A stretch of 64,000 bases of DNA from Strigamia acuminata (taxonomy: Eukaryota; Arthropoda; Chilopoda; Geophilomorpha; Linotaeniidae): contig OX442314.1 in assembly GCA_949358305.1 (NCBI GenBank), positions 27,079,118-27,143,117 of the forward strand. Direction: 5' to 3'. Position 1 is the first letter of the stretch. Every line of letters begins with the position of its first letter. Shown piece after piece: positions 19,544-30,015 of this stretch. The notes beneath the pieces were generated by a model, which searched no databases, was not told the origin of the DNA, and was given only the letters and a program-made list of their open reading frames with translations. A program made the position numbers and the translations under genes.

Positions 19544-22500
19544 CTACTTTGCTGCTACGAAAATATGCTCGCACAATGCGTCTAGTTTTGCGCGAGACAG
19601 CCACTTGGTCATAAGATCGGCCACATTAAGGGTTCCCGGGATGTGTCTGATTCGAAAGACACCCTTTTCAAACCAGTCGCGCACGAAGTGTAGTTTAACA
19701 TCTATGTGTTTGTTTGCGCGATTCTCTATGCGATTCTTCGCATATTGGATCGCTGGCATTGAGTCAGCGTATACACACGGTATTTCCCGGTTAAACCCAT
19801 CCATCATCACGTCAGCACCAAATATGCGCTCTAACCAAATTATTTCCTTCACACCGTCTACCACCGCCAAGAATTCGCTCTCCATAATGGAAAGTGCAGT
19901 GATGGTCTGCTTATGGCAGTTCCAAGAGATCGGGACGCCTCCCAGGTAGATGATGTGCCCACCAAAACTCCGACGTTTGTCCTGGTCTAATGCGAAAGAC
20001 GCATCCGTATAAACGGTCAAGTTTTCACTTTGACAGTTTCCAAGATTGATGGAATAATTTGGCGTATTCCCTAGGTATCGCAAGATTTGGAGCAGCATAT
20101 TCACGTGTCGAGTCGAGTGAGTCTCGTTGTATTGAGACAACACTATCACCGAAAACAGAATATCGGGTCTTGTACGACTTGCGATGAAAAGCAAACTGCC
20201 GACAAGAGACCGATACGGAAAACTCGAATTGACACGTTCCCCCGTTTGAACCTTTTGGATCATGGTGCCTGGGGTGCCAGGTACTCTAACACGATGACAA
20301 GAGTCGATCCCATATTGCTTGCACAACTTCGCAATATAAGCGCGTTGATGAATAAAGATATTCTCCCCGTCCCTACAAAACTCTATCCCTAACAAAAGGG
20401 TGACGGGGCCCAAATTGACAATCTCAAATGATTGTTGAATCCAATCCAAAACGCACTCCTCTGCTATGTTGTCTTTTGAAAACAATACAATGTCATCGAC
20501 ATAGAAAATAAGTATAGCGTCAGTCCCCAAGCTATACACGCAATTGAGACCCAAGACCGGTTCAAATCCAATTTCAATCAGCTGGTCGTGGAGTCGCTGG
20601 TACCACATACGACCAGACTGATGAAGTCCGTAAAGAGATTTTCTCAATTCCCAACATTTATGTTGGTTTTCGGATGTTCGATATCCCTTTGGAATATGGA
20701 TATATTGCACTTCGTCGAGGTCCCCATATAAATATGCGGCCTTGATGTCGAGGTGTACGTCACGCCAGCCCCTCAGTACCACTAAGATACAAAAGAACAT
20801 CATGACTAACACGAAATTGACTACTGGGGAAAATACCTCAGTAAAGTCAATGCCCGGCTTTTGCTTAAAGCCCTGTGCAACAAGACGAGCACGATATCTT
20901 CTAATCGTACCCGTGTGATCTCTTTTTAACTTGTAAATCCATTTTGATCCCAATAAGGTTTTGTCTTTAACCTGGTCTTTGTCGACTTCGACATAAACCT
21001 CACGTTCTTTGAAAATGTTTATTTCGTCCTCCATTGCGTTTTCCCAATCTGGTTTACTAACTCCCGTTACGGCCTCCTCATACGTGTCTGGCTCGACAGA
21101 GCAGCAACCAGCAAAACCAATAGTGACGTCTTTGAAATCAAACAATTCCGACCTATATTCGTATCCCTCGGTTTTGCACCAACGAACAACCTCAACACGG
21201 CTGCGGAGCTTTTCGTGCTTTGGTGTGATATACCAAACATCAACTTTCCCAGCTGTTGCCCCGCTTTGACGTACAGTCTGCCGCCTTTGCCACAAAGTCA
21301 TGTCTAAAGGCAACAATTCACTAGTTGAAGCTGTACGTTCGCCAGTGTCTTTCCCTTTTCTAGGCGGGTTGCGACGAGGGACTGTGGGCGACAATTGGGG
21401 TGATAACTGCGGACTTGCGTCCGGGTCCTCAACTTCCTCGCTCTCCTCTTCGTCGTCGGGATAAATGTTGAAGAAATCCCTATTATCCCCCTTCGCCCCA
21501 CCGATTTCGTCATCATTTATAACATTTAAATCCCCAATAATGTATTGCATTGCATCAACATAGTTGAAATCCTCAGGTGCCCCACCCTCAACGGGTTCTT
21601 CTTTCCCTTCTCCTTCAGGATATTCGGGTATGGGGTCGCCGTGGACACTATCTGTCTCCGAGACAGAGTCATCAAAAGAATCCTCACCCGACGAGTCTGA
21701 ATCGTCAGTGAAAGGCGAGGGAGTCAGTTGGGGATTCTGGAGATTTTCATACCAGAAATTCTGTTCTAGAATTTTAACATGCTTAGAGAGGAAAACTTGG
21801 TTTCTATTCGGATCCCAAATCCGATACCCACGAGTAGTAGAGGCGTATCCAATCAAAGCCCCCGCCCATGCTCTCTGTTGCAATTTTCCAGCTCTGGTTT
21901 GTGAAGGGACATGTACATAAGTCAATGCACCAATGCATTTGACGTGGCGTAAAGATAATTTCTTATTGAAAAACACATTATAAGGTGTCCTCCCACCCAA
22001 TCCCGCATGCGGAAACCGGTTCTTTAAATAAACGACAGAAACTGCGAGTTCTGCCCACAGGGATGGAGGAAGACTATTTTCAATCATTAAAGCTCTAATT
22101 CCACCAAGAATGGTCCGGTTCGTTCTTTCAGCGACCGAGTTCATCTCAGGGCTGTATGCGTTCGTTCGCATACACTTCAGTCCAATGCTACTGGCATATT
22201 CATCCCATTGTTTGGATACAAATTCCCCTCCATTGTCAGTTTTAATCGACTTGACCTTCCTAGAAGTCATTCTTTCAATTTCGGTTAACCACTTCTTAAA
22301 ATGGCCCAAAACTTCGCTCTTTTTCTTCATAATCACGATCCACATCAATCGTGAGAAGTCATCGACCATGACCAAATAGTAGTACGCCCCACCTATGCTC
22401 TCAACTGGTGAAGCGCCCCACACGTCTAAATGAACGATTTCTAAAATCCCTTTGGTCGAAATGGTCGCAATGGGGGGAAAACTGGCACGTGTGCTTTTCG

Positions 22501-24073
22501 CTCTCGAACAAGCATCACAACTCGACAATTCCGTGTTGGACAACTTTAAACCAAATACTTCAGTAGATTTGTTTAACAATGCAATTCCCTTTGCATTAAG
22601 GTGTCCCATACGAGAGTGCCAGATGTCCATCGTTTGGGGTTTGTCTGGCTTAATGGAAGCATCCTTTCCATCTACAACCCCATTTCCATTTGTTAAATTG
22701 TTTTGCACAATTGTTTTTAAAATTTTCGCATTCTTGGGCTTATTACCCTTACTGGCCACTAAGCTAGTGTGTGTGTTGTTTAAAACACTCAGCTGTTGAT
22801 TCGAAATTTCCATACTCGCATTGTTTGCAACGATCGCTGGCGCATTATTCGCAGTTTTCGCTTGCCCCTTATTCGCAGGTACAGGTTTCCCTGATTTACT
22901 CAAATTTTGGGTTAATGCAGTCTTAAAATTTAAATGGGTTAGTAAAGGATCAACAGTTTCTTCACTCTTTAAAGGTGGACTAGATGCCACTGTTGCACTC
23001 TGTTGCGCAGACAATGCAACAGTGTTTACAGAATTTTTAGCATTAAATCGACAATTGACCTTGTACATTCTATCACTCGTACGTGTAGCCGTGATAGAAG
23101 GGTCATTAATGTCCTGATCATAAATGAACATTTTTCCATTCTTAACCATTGTCGTAGCCCCAGCTTCGTCCGTGCGACCTAAAGAAATTAAATTCTTTTT
23201 GAAGTTGGGTGCATAATAAACGTTTTTCAACGTTAGTTCACGTGTACGTTGTCCATGAATTGAGATTAATGTCACATTTCCGATGCCCTCGATTTTCGAC
23301 TTTCCGTCGCCTTGTTGCACAGAATAACCAGTTAATGGTTTAAAGTCCGAAAACCAGGATTTGTTAAACGAAAAATGGTCCGTCGCACCTGTGTCGACGT
23401 ACCATTGCGAATCGTAGCTCGCATGTGACAATAACGACACTGCAACCGGAGGTTGCTCTTGACAAATCGCTGCAGAGAAGTAAGATACGGGGGAATCGCT
23501 GAAAATGTCCATTTGTGTGACGGCGGCCTTCTGCTGGCCTTTTCCACGATTTTTCCCTCGTTGACTTCCCCTGCTGAACTGTCCTATCGGGTTTCCTCTC
23601 GCAGCACCTTGTTGCTGTTTAGGTGGAGAATCCATTCCTGATTTGACAATTGGGCATTGCGTTGCCGCATAATGCGCCGATGGTTGCTGTATACATGAAG
23701 CCCCCATTCCACGGTCTTCGTCCCGTTCATCTCCGCTGGAGAAATCCGTGTCAGATGATGTATCCATTGGCTGGACTGGTGGGGGATGCAACCTGTCATA
23801 TTCATCCAAGAATATTTGTCTAACTCCTTCTTGAGTGACGTTCTCTTGCAGTAAAGCATCAATCGTCAATTTGCAGGCCTCAAATTCAGGTCTAACACCA
23901 TCCATATACTGGAAAATGATGAAAATTGGAGTCAAATCCAAGCCCGCATTGTTAACCTCGATCGCTTTTTGGTCCACACGATCTAAAAATTCACGCATTG
24001 TTTCATTGTCGTTCATTTTTAAATCCAGGAACTGCCGTCGCAATTGTGCTCTCTCAAATCTCGGCAGTGCCAT
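19544..24073 (-). CDS. gag-pol: Copia gag-pol polyprotein (1509 aa from ATG 24073)
   Basis: Single ORF. Gag starts within the copia gag (UBN2-type) domain: RRQFLDLKMNDNETMREFLDRVDQ, then FQYMDGVRPEFEACKL; no CCHC knuckle is seen. Protease: YVDTGATDHF (near 23400). Integrase: zinc domain HSRMGHLNAKG ... CDACSRAK (22610-22500), then HLDVWG, KTDNGGEF and VAERTNRT as the D, D, E residues. RT: GSKWIYKLKRDHTGTIRRYR, LDIKAAYLYGDL and YVDDIVLFS (near 20500). RNase H: YTDASFALD, SIMESEF, CVYADSMPAI. No stops or shifts were noticed. The chosen ATG gives a gag lacking the usual N-terminal hundred or so residues; upstream in frame there is a stop at 24110-24112. The polyprotein otherwise looks competent. 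Confidence 0.92.
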   Translation of the reverse strand: MALPRFERAQLRRQFLDLKMNDNETMREFLDRVDQKAIEVNNAGLDLTPIFIIFQYMDGVRPEFEACKLTIDALLQENVTQEGVRQIFLDEYDRLHPPPVQPMDTSSDTDFSSGDERDEDRGMGASCIQQPSAHYAATQCPIVKSGMDSPPKQQQGAARGNPIGQFSRGSQRGKNRGKGQQKAAVTQMDIFSDSPVSYFSAAICQEQPPVAVSLLSHASYDSQWYVDTGATDHFSFNKSWFSDFKPLTGYSVQQGDGKSKIEGIGNVTLISIHGQRTRELTLKNVYYAPNFKKNLISLGRTDEAGATTMVKNGKMFIYDQDINDPSITATRTSDRMYKVNCRFNAKNSVNTVALSAQQSATVASSPPLKSEETVDPLLTHLNFKTALTQNLSKSGKPVPANKGQAKTANNAPAIVANNASMEISNQQLSVLNNTHTSLVASKGNKPKNAKILKTIVQNNLTNGNGVVDGKDASIKPDKPQTMDIWHSRMGHLNAKGIALLNKSTEVFGLKLSNTELSSCDACSRAKSTRASFPPIATISTKGILEIVHLDVWGASPVESIGGAYYYLVMVDDFSRLMWIVIMKKKSEVLGHFKKWLTEIERMTSRKVKSIKTDNGGEFVSKQWDEYASSIGLKCMRTNAYSPEMNSVAERTNRTILGGIRALMIENSLPPSLWAELAVSVVYLKNRFPHAGLGGRTPYNVFFNKKLSLRHVKCIGALTYVHVPSQTRAGKLQQRAWAGALIGYASTTRGYRIWDPNRNQVFLSKHVKILEQNFWYENLQNPQLTPSPFTDDSDSSGEDSFDDSVSETDSVHGDPIPEYPEGEGKEEPVEGGAPEDFNYVDAMQYIIGDLNVINDDEIGGAKGDNRDFFNIYPDDEEESEEVEDPDASPQLSPQLSPTVPRRNPPRKGKDTGERTASTSELLPLDMTLWQRRQTVRQSGATAGKVDVWYITPKHEKLRSRVEVVRWCKTEGYEYRSELFDFKDVTIGFAGCCSVEPDTYEEAVTGVSKPDWENAMEDEINIFKEREVYVEVDKDQVKDKTLLGSKWIYKLKRDHTGTIRRYRARLVAQGFKQKPGIDFTEVFSPVVNFVLVMMFFCILVVLRGWRDVHLDIKAAYLYGDLDEVQYIHIPKGYRTSENQHKCWELRKSLYGLHQSGRMWYQRLHDQLIEIGFEPVLGLNCVYSLGTDAILIFYVDDIVLFSKDNIAEECVLDWIQQSFEIVNLGPVTLLLGIEFCRDGENIFIHQRAYIAKLCKQYGIDSCHRVRVPGTPGTMIQKVQTGERVNSSFPYRSLVGSLLFIASRTRPDILFSVIVLSQYNETHSTRHVNMLLQILRYLGNTPNYSINLGNCQSENLTVYTDASFALDQDKRRSFGGHIIYLGGVPISWNCHKQTITALSIMESEFLAVVDGVKEIIWLERIFGADVMMDGFNREIPCVYADSMPAIQYAKNRIENRANKHIDVKLHFVRDWFEKGVFRIRHIPGTLNVADLMTKWLSRAKLDALCEHIFVAAK

Positions 24074-25194
24074 TCTGGATTTCCGAGTAAAGTAGCACAA
24101 ATCACTTTTTCACAAAAAACCACAAATTCCCGCAGGAAAAACACAAATATTCACAATACACGTGAATATGTCGCACGGAGAAGCACAAATTTGCCCCCAA
24201 AAATTGAAGGCGAAATAAAATACAGTACTTCCCAAGGGGCACCTCAATAAGTGAGATGAAAAACCCAAATCTGGTCGCCCTACTAGCTTCCGACCGGCCC
24301 ACCTGGGGGACGCGGGACGACTAGTTGGCCACGGACAAGCCCAGACTGGAATGAGACTGTACTGGGGCGACTGCCCGAAGGGTACAGAATATTCTAAGTG
24401 ACCCGACACAAAAACCTTAATAAATAACAAAGTTTCACGAGAATCAATCAAAAAATACACTTTTTGGTGTGAAGCTGGCCAGTTACGGGTTTCCCGCGTC
24501 GTAACTGGGTCCCACGTTGAATTAAACGTCGGCTTCACGTCGTCTTCGCACGGAACTGGGGCCGACGTGCAATCCGCGTACACACGTCCGTGTAAACGCG
24601 GAGAAAATCGACGTTGCGCCCGTCCGCGCCTTCGTACTTGCTTTCCTGGATGCAAAGTACGGAAATAATTGCCCACACACACGCTTATCGTGTGCAGGAC
24701 TTCTCGGTGAGTCAGTTCGTGTCGAAACGTCGTTTTTCCGTCTCTTTTCGACGAAAAATGGCCGCCGTTGCAAAATCGTCGATTCACGGTGATTTCCGTG
24801 ATGAAAACACGGCAAAACGATCCGAAATTCAACGTCGTTTCGACGTATTCCGGCGTCGAATCGATGCGAGCGTGTATCAGCTCGTACACACAGCTGGCGA
24901 CGGGCTTCACTGCTAACCGCGATGAAGTCCAAACAAAAATGGCGCCGCCGGAGAAAATCCGTTATATCGGCGAAAAAAAACCAGTTCAAATTATTCGAAA
25001 TAAATGTTCCTTACACCGTTCCGTGTCGAATCCTTCGTGCAATCGTCCGCACACGTATTCCAGACGTTTGCCGCACCGAAAATTCGTTTTCACGACGAAT
25101 TGGGCGGGCGCGCACTTCGCGACTTCTCGTAGTCGCAAAAATTGGCCGTTTTCTCTTCAATATTCCTAGAATTGGCCGGCGCTGGTCGTCGCCA
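24074..25194 (-). other. Long 5' leader of the copia element
   Basis: About 1.1 kb separates the primer site from the first usable gag ATG. An open frame at 24910-24110 does not resemble gag, and no match to the missing gag N-terminus was found in any frame by eye. GC content is higher than in the host introns. It may be a true leader or hold a short intron or a replaced gag start. Confidence 0.5.
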
Positions 25195-25208
25195 ATCCTC
25201 TGCTACCA
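25195..25208 (-). other. Copia primer-binding site, initiator tRNA-Met type
   Basis: On the minus strand TGGTAGCAGAGGAT starts 2 nt inside the 5' LTR and matches the complement of the 3' end of eukaryotic initiator tRNA-Met (ending CUGCUACCA) over 14 nt. The following bases TGG continue the match with a one-base offset. Confidence 0.88.
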
Positions 25209-25210
25209 TT

Positions 25211-25668
25211 TGATGAGGTAAAACGGTCCTGTGGCTCTCGGAAATCAGTGGAAACGCAATTACAAAGTGCGGTTAATTCGCAACACGCGACCGCCATCTT
25301 TATTCACCGTGAGAACATAAAACAGTGGTCTGGGTTGAGGCTATATAATCTCAACCCCGATTTCAGATCAACAAGGAGAACAAATCTATTATCACACTTA
25401 AATAGATTTATTCTTTACAATAAAACATAGGCTAAAGTAATGGATAAACGATACCAAACATAACTAAAGTATCGTCGCTTAACAAGCAGACGACGGGAAC
25501 GCACGTTATCAAGTCGACACAGCCAATTGCGGTACAAAACAAGCTTATAGATAAAAATCAAATCAATTGGCTGACCATTCGTAACAATACAAGACAACGC
25601 GCTTGTTGTGCTTATTCGGAAATACACAACTGATAAACTTATCGCAAATCGTTCACCGTAAATCAACA
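25211..25668 (-). repeat. Copia 5' LTR (458 bp)
   Basis: Second copy of the 19069-19526 repeat; no differences noticed. It ends at AAATCAACA and is followed by the GAAAG duplication (25669-25673) and then the resumed ORF3 of the gypsy element. Confidence 0.97.
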
Positions 25669-25673
25669 GAAAG

Positions 25674-26695
25674 AATGGCAATGGCTTGCGCGAGAGCTTG
25701 CGTCGTGCAAGTCCGACAAGCAACTGCAACGGACGCTGCAGAAGATGAACAGGAAGTTGTCGGAGGGACTTCTTCGAATCCTGTTCCAAGGAGTCTTTCC
25801 CGACCCACAGATTGCTCTGGCGGCCGCCACTCGATTGTGGACCGTGCCGTTAGGGCTTCCACGGGCCTTGCTGGACGATTGGGAGTCAGTTCGCCCCGAT
25901 CCTCCAACGATGCTCGCCGAATTGACGCAACAAGCCGAGGCGACTGGCGAAACTCCGGCTGGATCCGCCATTCGACTACGGCAGGAATGGGCTGCGCTGA
26001 AGCAGCGACGCGCAGCAGAACGAGCTACCGCCCGTCCCGCTGGCGCACCACCGTCATCCGCAGCTCCACTCCACGCTGCCATCACGGCAACGTCGAGTGT
26101 TTCCCGTGCGACCGAGGCACCGAGTTGCAACACCTCGTCTCCGATGGAATGGCTCGACAGCGACGATCGCGAGTTCGTCGTGCCTGTGGCCAGCGGTGCC
26201 AGACCAAAGACGCGCACCCCGGCTTTGCGCAGATCCAGATCCCTCTCGATCTGCAAAAAGTCGCCGCCACCGCCGCCTCCTCCAAAGGATTCGCCGCCAA
26301 GAGATAGGGGATCGAGTATGGCCACCCACCTCACCGCCTATCAACGTTTGCGCTCATTATACGCCTTTTGCTACATAACGAGCGCGACGAAAACGATTCT
26401 CCAGAACAGCGAGGATTTATGCAACCGAGTCCTCGCGTGGCTGGAAAACCACATCAAGGAACAGCAGCCGTGGATCCTGCATCAACGCCTGGTGTTCGCT
26501 CGAATTACGCCTCAAGACCCGCAGGAGTACTTCGAGATGGGTTTTGGACGAAGGGATGGTGTGGACCGCATAAAGCAAGTGTGGCTCCACATCAACCCTG
26601 GCTTCCGGTCAGGACCAAACGCCGGCCGACCTTTGTGCACCGTCACAGAGCACAAGGATCCCAATGATCATTCGACGGACATGTTGCCTAAATAA
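25674..26695 (+). CDS. ORF3 of the large gypsy element, 3' part
   Basis: Continues the ORF3 frame exactly if the copia element and one GAAAG copy are ignored, so ORF3 would have been about 827 codons over its exons. Visible parts: a helical, Leu-rich start (LLRILFQGVFPDPQIALAAATRLW), a low-complexity Ala/Pro/Arg region, an Arg-Ser patch, seven consecutive prolines, then a second compact domain of about 110 residues (YQRLRSLYAFCYITSAT, VLAWLENHIKEQQPWILHQRLVF, QVWLHINPGF). Stop TAA 26693-26695. No membrane segment, protease or nucleic-acid motif is recognised. Function unknown. Confidence 0.6.
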
Positions 26696-26856
26696 TTAGG
26701 GAACACGCCCGTTCATTAAAAAATAATTCCTTTTTTATTTTTTACACGGTAATAAAAAAGAATAAATATATATCCTGTTCCATTTTACTTTCAAACCTTG
26801 TGTATTTATTCTCATACTTACCTATCTCTTTTTGGAAAAGAATAAGATTCTTTCTT

Positions 26857-26870
26857 AAAAGGGGGGGAAG
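26857..26870 (+). other. Polypurine tract of the large gypsy element
   Basis: AAAAGGGGGGGAAG immediately precedes the 3' LTR (TGTGG). Confidence 0.9.
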
Positions 26871-27946
26871 TGTGGTGACCTCAAATATTCCTAGTTGAGT
26901 GCGCACCATATTTCCAAATTGTCTTATAAACATATTCAACAAGCTTATATGTTTTGTTTCAATGTAAATTGAAATAAAACATACATTAATAAAATATAAA
27001 ACAAGACACAATATTACCCAAATAATATTGTGTTTTGCAGCAAGTTTTGGCCCAGCAACAGCGTCAACCAATCGCGCTGCAGCGTGCATTGCTTTGATGA
27101 TGCTGCTAGGCGTGTGCCTGGGCGGAGCATCCCTTCCCCTCGCGCGTGCCCGGCTCAATTGTTGCACACGACCCAAAGGCGGCCGTGTGTGATCTTTGTG
27201 CAACTCGTCATCTGCGCAGCTTTTCTGAGCAGATTTAGAAGTGAGCCAAACGGTTTTGGCCCACTCTTCCCGCATTCTTGATTCTGCTTCCAAACCATTC
27301 ACATCTGTGTCAAACTTATGCCAACCATTGCTAAGTGTGATCTGTGATATCTGGAAGAGTTGAGATTCATTGCTGGTCTGTACCAACTGTACAGAATAGC
27401 GCCCTTCTGTTTGAATTACTACACGTAATTTAAGCCATTTCTGTGTGTGAATTGACATTGAGCTTGCTCTGTCAATTTGAAGGCTTTGTGTCGAGTTTAA
27501 CTCCGCAAAGCGAACTGTGTTAAGACGGATTGTTACGTCGAGCTTGCTCCGTAATAATCAAACCGCTGTGTGCAAGACGTGTTCTCGTGTTGAGCTTGCT
27601 CCGCGAGGATTTTGGTATATTTTAGCAACGTATTTTAGCGTCGAGTTTACTCCGCTAAAATCCCGCGCTCACACGACGCCATCGACGCCATTTTGGAGCC
27701 AACGGTCAACTGTGAGTGTCCAAGTACGAAGAGAAACCAGATCGACCCAGTCATTACACTTATTATTTCGCATTATATTTGGGTGTATTTAAAACGATTA
27801 AAACAATCTAATTTTTCCTTTACTCTGTGTAAAATCATTCCCCTAGACAACCATTTGGCCACAGAGTAGAAGTCCTGTACGGCATCTCACCGACGATTGC
27901 TTATTAAATTTATATAATTTAATAAGTAAAAACCCGGATCGCCGCA
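26871..27946 (+). repeat. 3' LTR of the large gypsy element (1076 bp)
   Basis: Same length and ends as 8513-9588, with T at 27780 where the left copy has C. The hairpin array is at 27450-27661. AATG (27947-27950) follows, then the remainder of P450 exon 4. Confidence 0.97.
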
Positions 27947-29034
27947 AATGTTTTAATATGTTTAATTAAAAATTGTATTTCATCCTAATGAAATACAATG
28001 TGTGTTTAATTAAAAAGATACTCGACGTGATTTTTGGAATTGTATTAGTACCTGAATTTTTGTTTCCATACTTGCTTTACCCATTCCAAAATTGTGCAGA
28101 GCAGTAAATACGAACCGTCGTAATTCTGCTCTAGGAGCTCCACCACTTCCAAACATGCCTAGAAAATATTTAAATCATCCGTAATAGTCATTGACAATTT
28201 TAATGTGTGACTCATACCTACAAATACACTAGTAACTATAAAATAGTTCACTAAGTTTCTATCAGTAATACGTACCTTCTTGCGAGTCAAATGTCATAAG
28301 AGCTGAAAAGTGGTGAGGTCTTTCTGTATAGTTGTCACTTTGTTGAAACACTTCCTTGATCAGTTTAAATGATGATAAAACTACAACACGTTCACTTGCT
28401 ATGTTGATTCTGAAAACGGGTTATTTGTAATACCTTTGCAATGAACCAAAAAGCATAATTGTAATAAACAGGCAGCATGCAGTAACCAATCGGATGCTAA
28501 TCCTTAATTCTGACTCTCACCTTATCCACGGTTTGAAATAACTGATTAGGCAAATGCTGATGTCATTATAAATCTAAAGCTGTCTTTATGGCCTTCCTGC
28601 AAACAAACTAACAACCACTTGTACTGCAGGGAAGTGTTTTGCTTTACGATTGTACTTCCCTAAGCAGTTTCTGTTACGTCCACAAATCTGCAATAATATT
28701 TCCGTGAAAACTGGTATTTTAAGATAGAGCGGGGTCGCGTGAGCTCGAGCGCGACAACGCGTTTGCGAGTAGGGAAGGTAACATTCAGTAGGGGTTTTGA
28801 CGGTATTGCAAGACGCGGAACCGGAAGTGTAAAAGAATTGTCATAAATTTTCAGAAATAACCCTTTGTTTTCTTGATTTTGTATTTGAGAACCCCAGAAA
28901 GATACAATAAACTTGTTTCTAACCTAATAGGTATGTTTTATATTGCATAACCAGAAAATCGACAAAATAGTAATTATTAGGATCAGGATAAATGCGTAAA
29001 TGCATAGGATATATTTTTGTTCAATAAAAAGCCG

Positions 29035-29170
29035 AAAATAGCAACAAATGCATATTTTCTGAAAATCAGAAAATAAATGCATATTTTCCGAAAATTAGAA
29101 AATAATGCATATTTTCCAAAAATTAGGAAATAAATCCATATTTTTCAAAAATCAGAAAATAAATGCATAA
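29035..29170. repeat. Short tandem repeat, about 35-bp unit, four copies
   Basis: AAATAAATGCATATTTTCC followed by GAAAATTAGA-like bases recurs four times with small changes. AT-rich, no ORF. Confidence 0.75.
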
Positions 29171-29477
29171 ATCGCCGATTTGTGTCTTTTTTTAACGATA
29201 TGTAACATGTACAATATATGTACGTATCAATATTTGCCTTTTTTAAAGACAACATTGGTTCAGAAAACTGAGGACTTTGCTAAAAACAGACACCAGGGAA
29301 AGTCACTAAATGAGTGTCTGAAAAATGTTTTAAGAAATAAAAAAATAGATAAACATGAATTCTAGCTCTACTCATCTTTGAAGGCTTTCAATATGATCAT
29401 GTTTGATCATTTATTTGATTATTCTTTGTGTTATTTTTCTTCTAAAGGGTATTGTCAAATATAACATTTACATTTTA

Positions 29478-30014
29478 CGGCCGAAACTCTTTATAACGAT
29501 TCGCGATATAACGAATTATCGATATAACGATTTGGTTGGCCAGCCATAGAACACCATGTTAAATATTTTCGTTATAACGAATTTCAATATAATGAATTAT
29601 ACGTTACAACAAACAAGTTTGTGTGTACTCTGTAAAACCCACAAGCCCTTGTTACAACGAATTTTCAAAACTGATCAGATGACTCACAAGCAAAGCATAA
29701 TGAAAATTTTCTTGTTTTAAAATGGCTGCCAAACGAAATGCAATTATGATTACAGACAAGTTGAACATTATTAAAGCCATTGACAATGGCAAGAAGCCAT
29801 CAATTGTAGCAGATAAGTTTAATTTGTCCCTTTCTACAATTTTCAACAATTTAAAAGAATTTGTATAAAATTAACATGAAACTTGCATGTTTATGAATAA
29901 ATAATATTTATGATGAAATTTAATTCTTTTTAGCTAATTCGTTTTAACAAACTCTAGTTTTTTACGAATCGATGTTTCCAGGCCCTTGCGATTTGTTATA
30001 AAGAGTTTCGACTG
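29478..30014 (+). mobile_element. Non-autonomous Tigger/pogo-like transposon
   Basis: Terminal inverted repeats: CGGCCGAAACTCTTTATAAC at the left, and GTTATAAAGAGTTTCGACTG at the right. It is flanked by TA (29476-29477 and 30015-30016), the target of Tc1/mariner/pogo elements. Inside is a 48-codon transposase remnant. 537 bp, so it cannot encode a full transposase. Confidence 0.8.
29722..29868 (+). pseudogene. Pogo/CENP-B N-terminal helix-turn-helix remnant (48 aa)
   Basis: ATG to TAA encodes a short peptide with TDKLNIIKAIDNGKKPSIVA and FNLSLSTIFNNLK, the pattern of the psq/CENP-B_N DNA-binding domain of pogo transposases (K-x-x-I-I-x-x-x-D-x-G, then S-x-S-T). The rest of the transposase (second helix-turn-helix, DDD catalytic core) is absent. 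A retained DNA-binding domain in a deletion derivative is common. Confidence 0.75.
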
Positions 30015-30015
30015 T

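Larger units (their letters stand above)
19069..25668 (-). mobile_element. Copia-type LTR retrotransposon, full length, nested
   Basis: 6600 bp, minus orientation, bounded by 458-bp LTRs (19069-19526 and 25211-25668) that look identical, with GAAAG duplications. It has an initiator-Met primer site, a polypurine tract and one gag-pol ORF with integrase before RT, the Ty1/copia order. It is inserted in ORF3 of the gypsy element, so it is the youngest insertion of the three-layer nest (P450 gene, gypsy, copia). Confidence 0.97.
8513..27946 (+). mobile_element. Large Ty3/gypsy-like LTR retrotransposon with a third ORF, carrying a nested copia element
   Basis: The element is delimited by 1076-bp LTRs (8513-9588 and 26871-27946; one difference noticed, C9422 versus T27780) and AATG target duplications. 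Order: LTR, tRNA-Pro primer site, gag, -1 frameshift, pol (protease, RT, RNase H, integrase), a spliced third ORF, polypurine tract, LTR. A 6.6-kb copia element with its 5-bp duplication sits in the third ORF; without it the element would be about 12.8 kb, long for a gypsy element. The near-identical LTRs point to a recent insertion. Pol order (RT before integrase) and motifs place it in Ty3/gypsy. Confidence 0.95.

Noticed and set aside
24110-24910. 266-codon minus-strand frame upstream of copia gag
   Set aside because: It lies in the leader, lacks gag or other domain motifs, and reads as low-information sequence; a stop separates it from gag-pol.
25193-25210. Possible tRNA gene fragment (CCTCTGCTACCA)
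   Set aside because: Only the 3' end of initiator tRNA-Met is matched, next to an LTR. It is the copia primer-binding site.
17255-26695. ORF3 as an envelope gene, making the element an errantivirus
   Set aside because: No signal peptide, transmembrane anchor or cleavage site was seen; composition is SR- and proline-rich, unlike an envelope protein.
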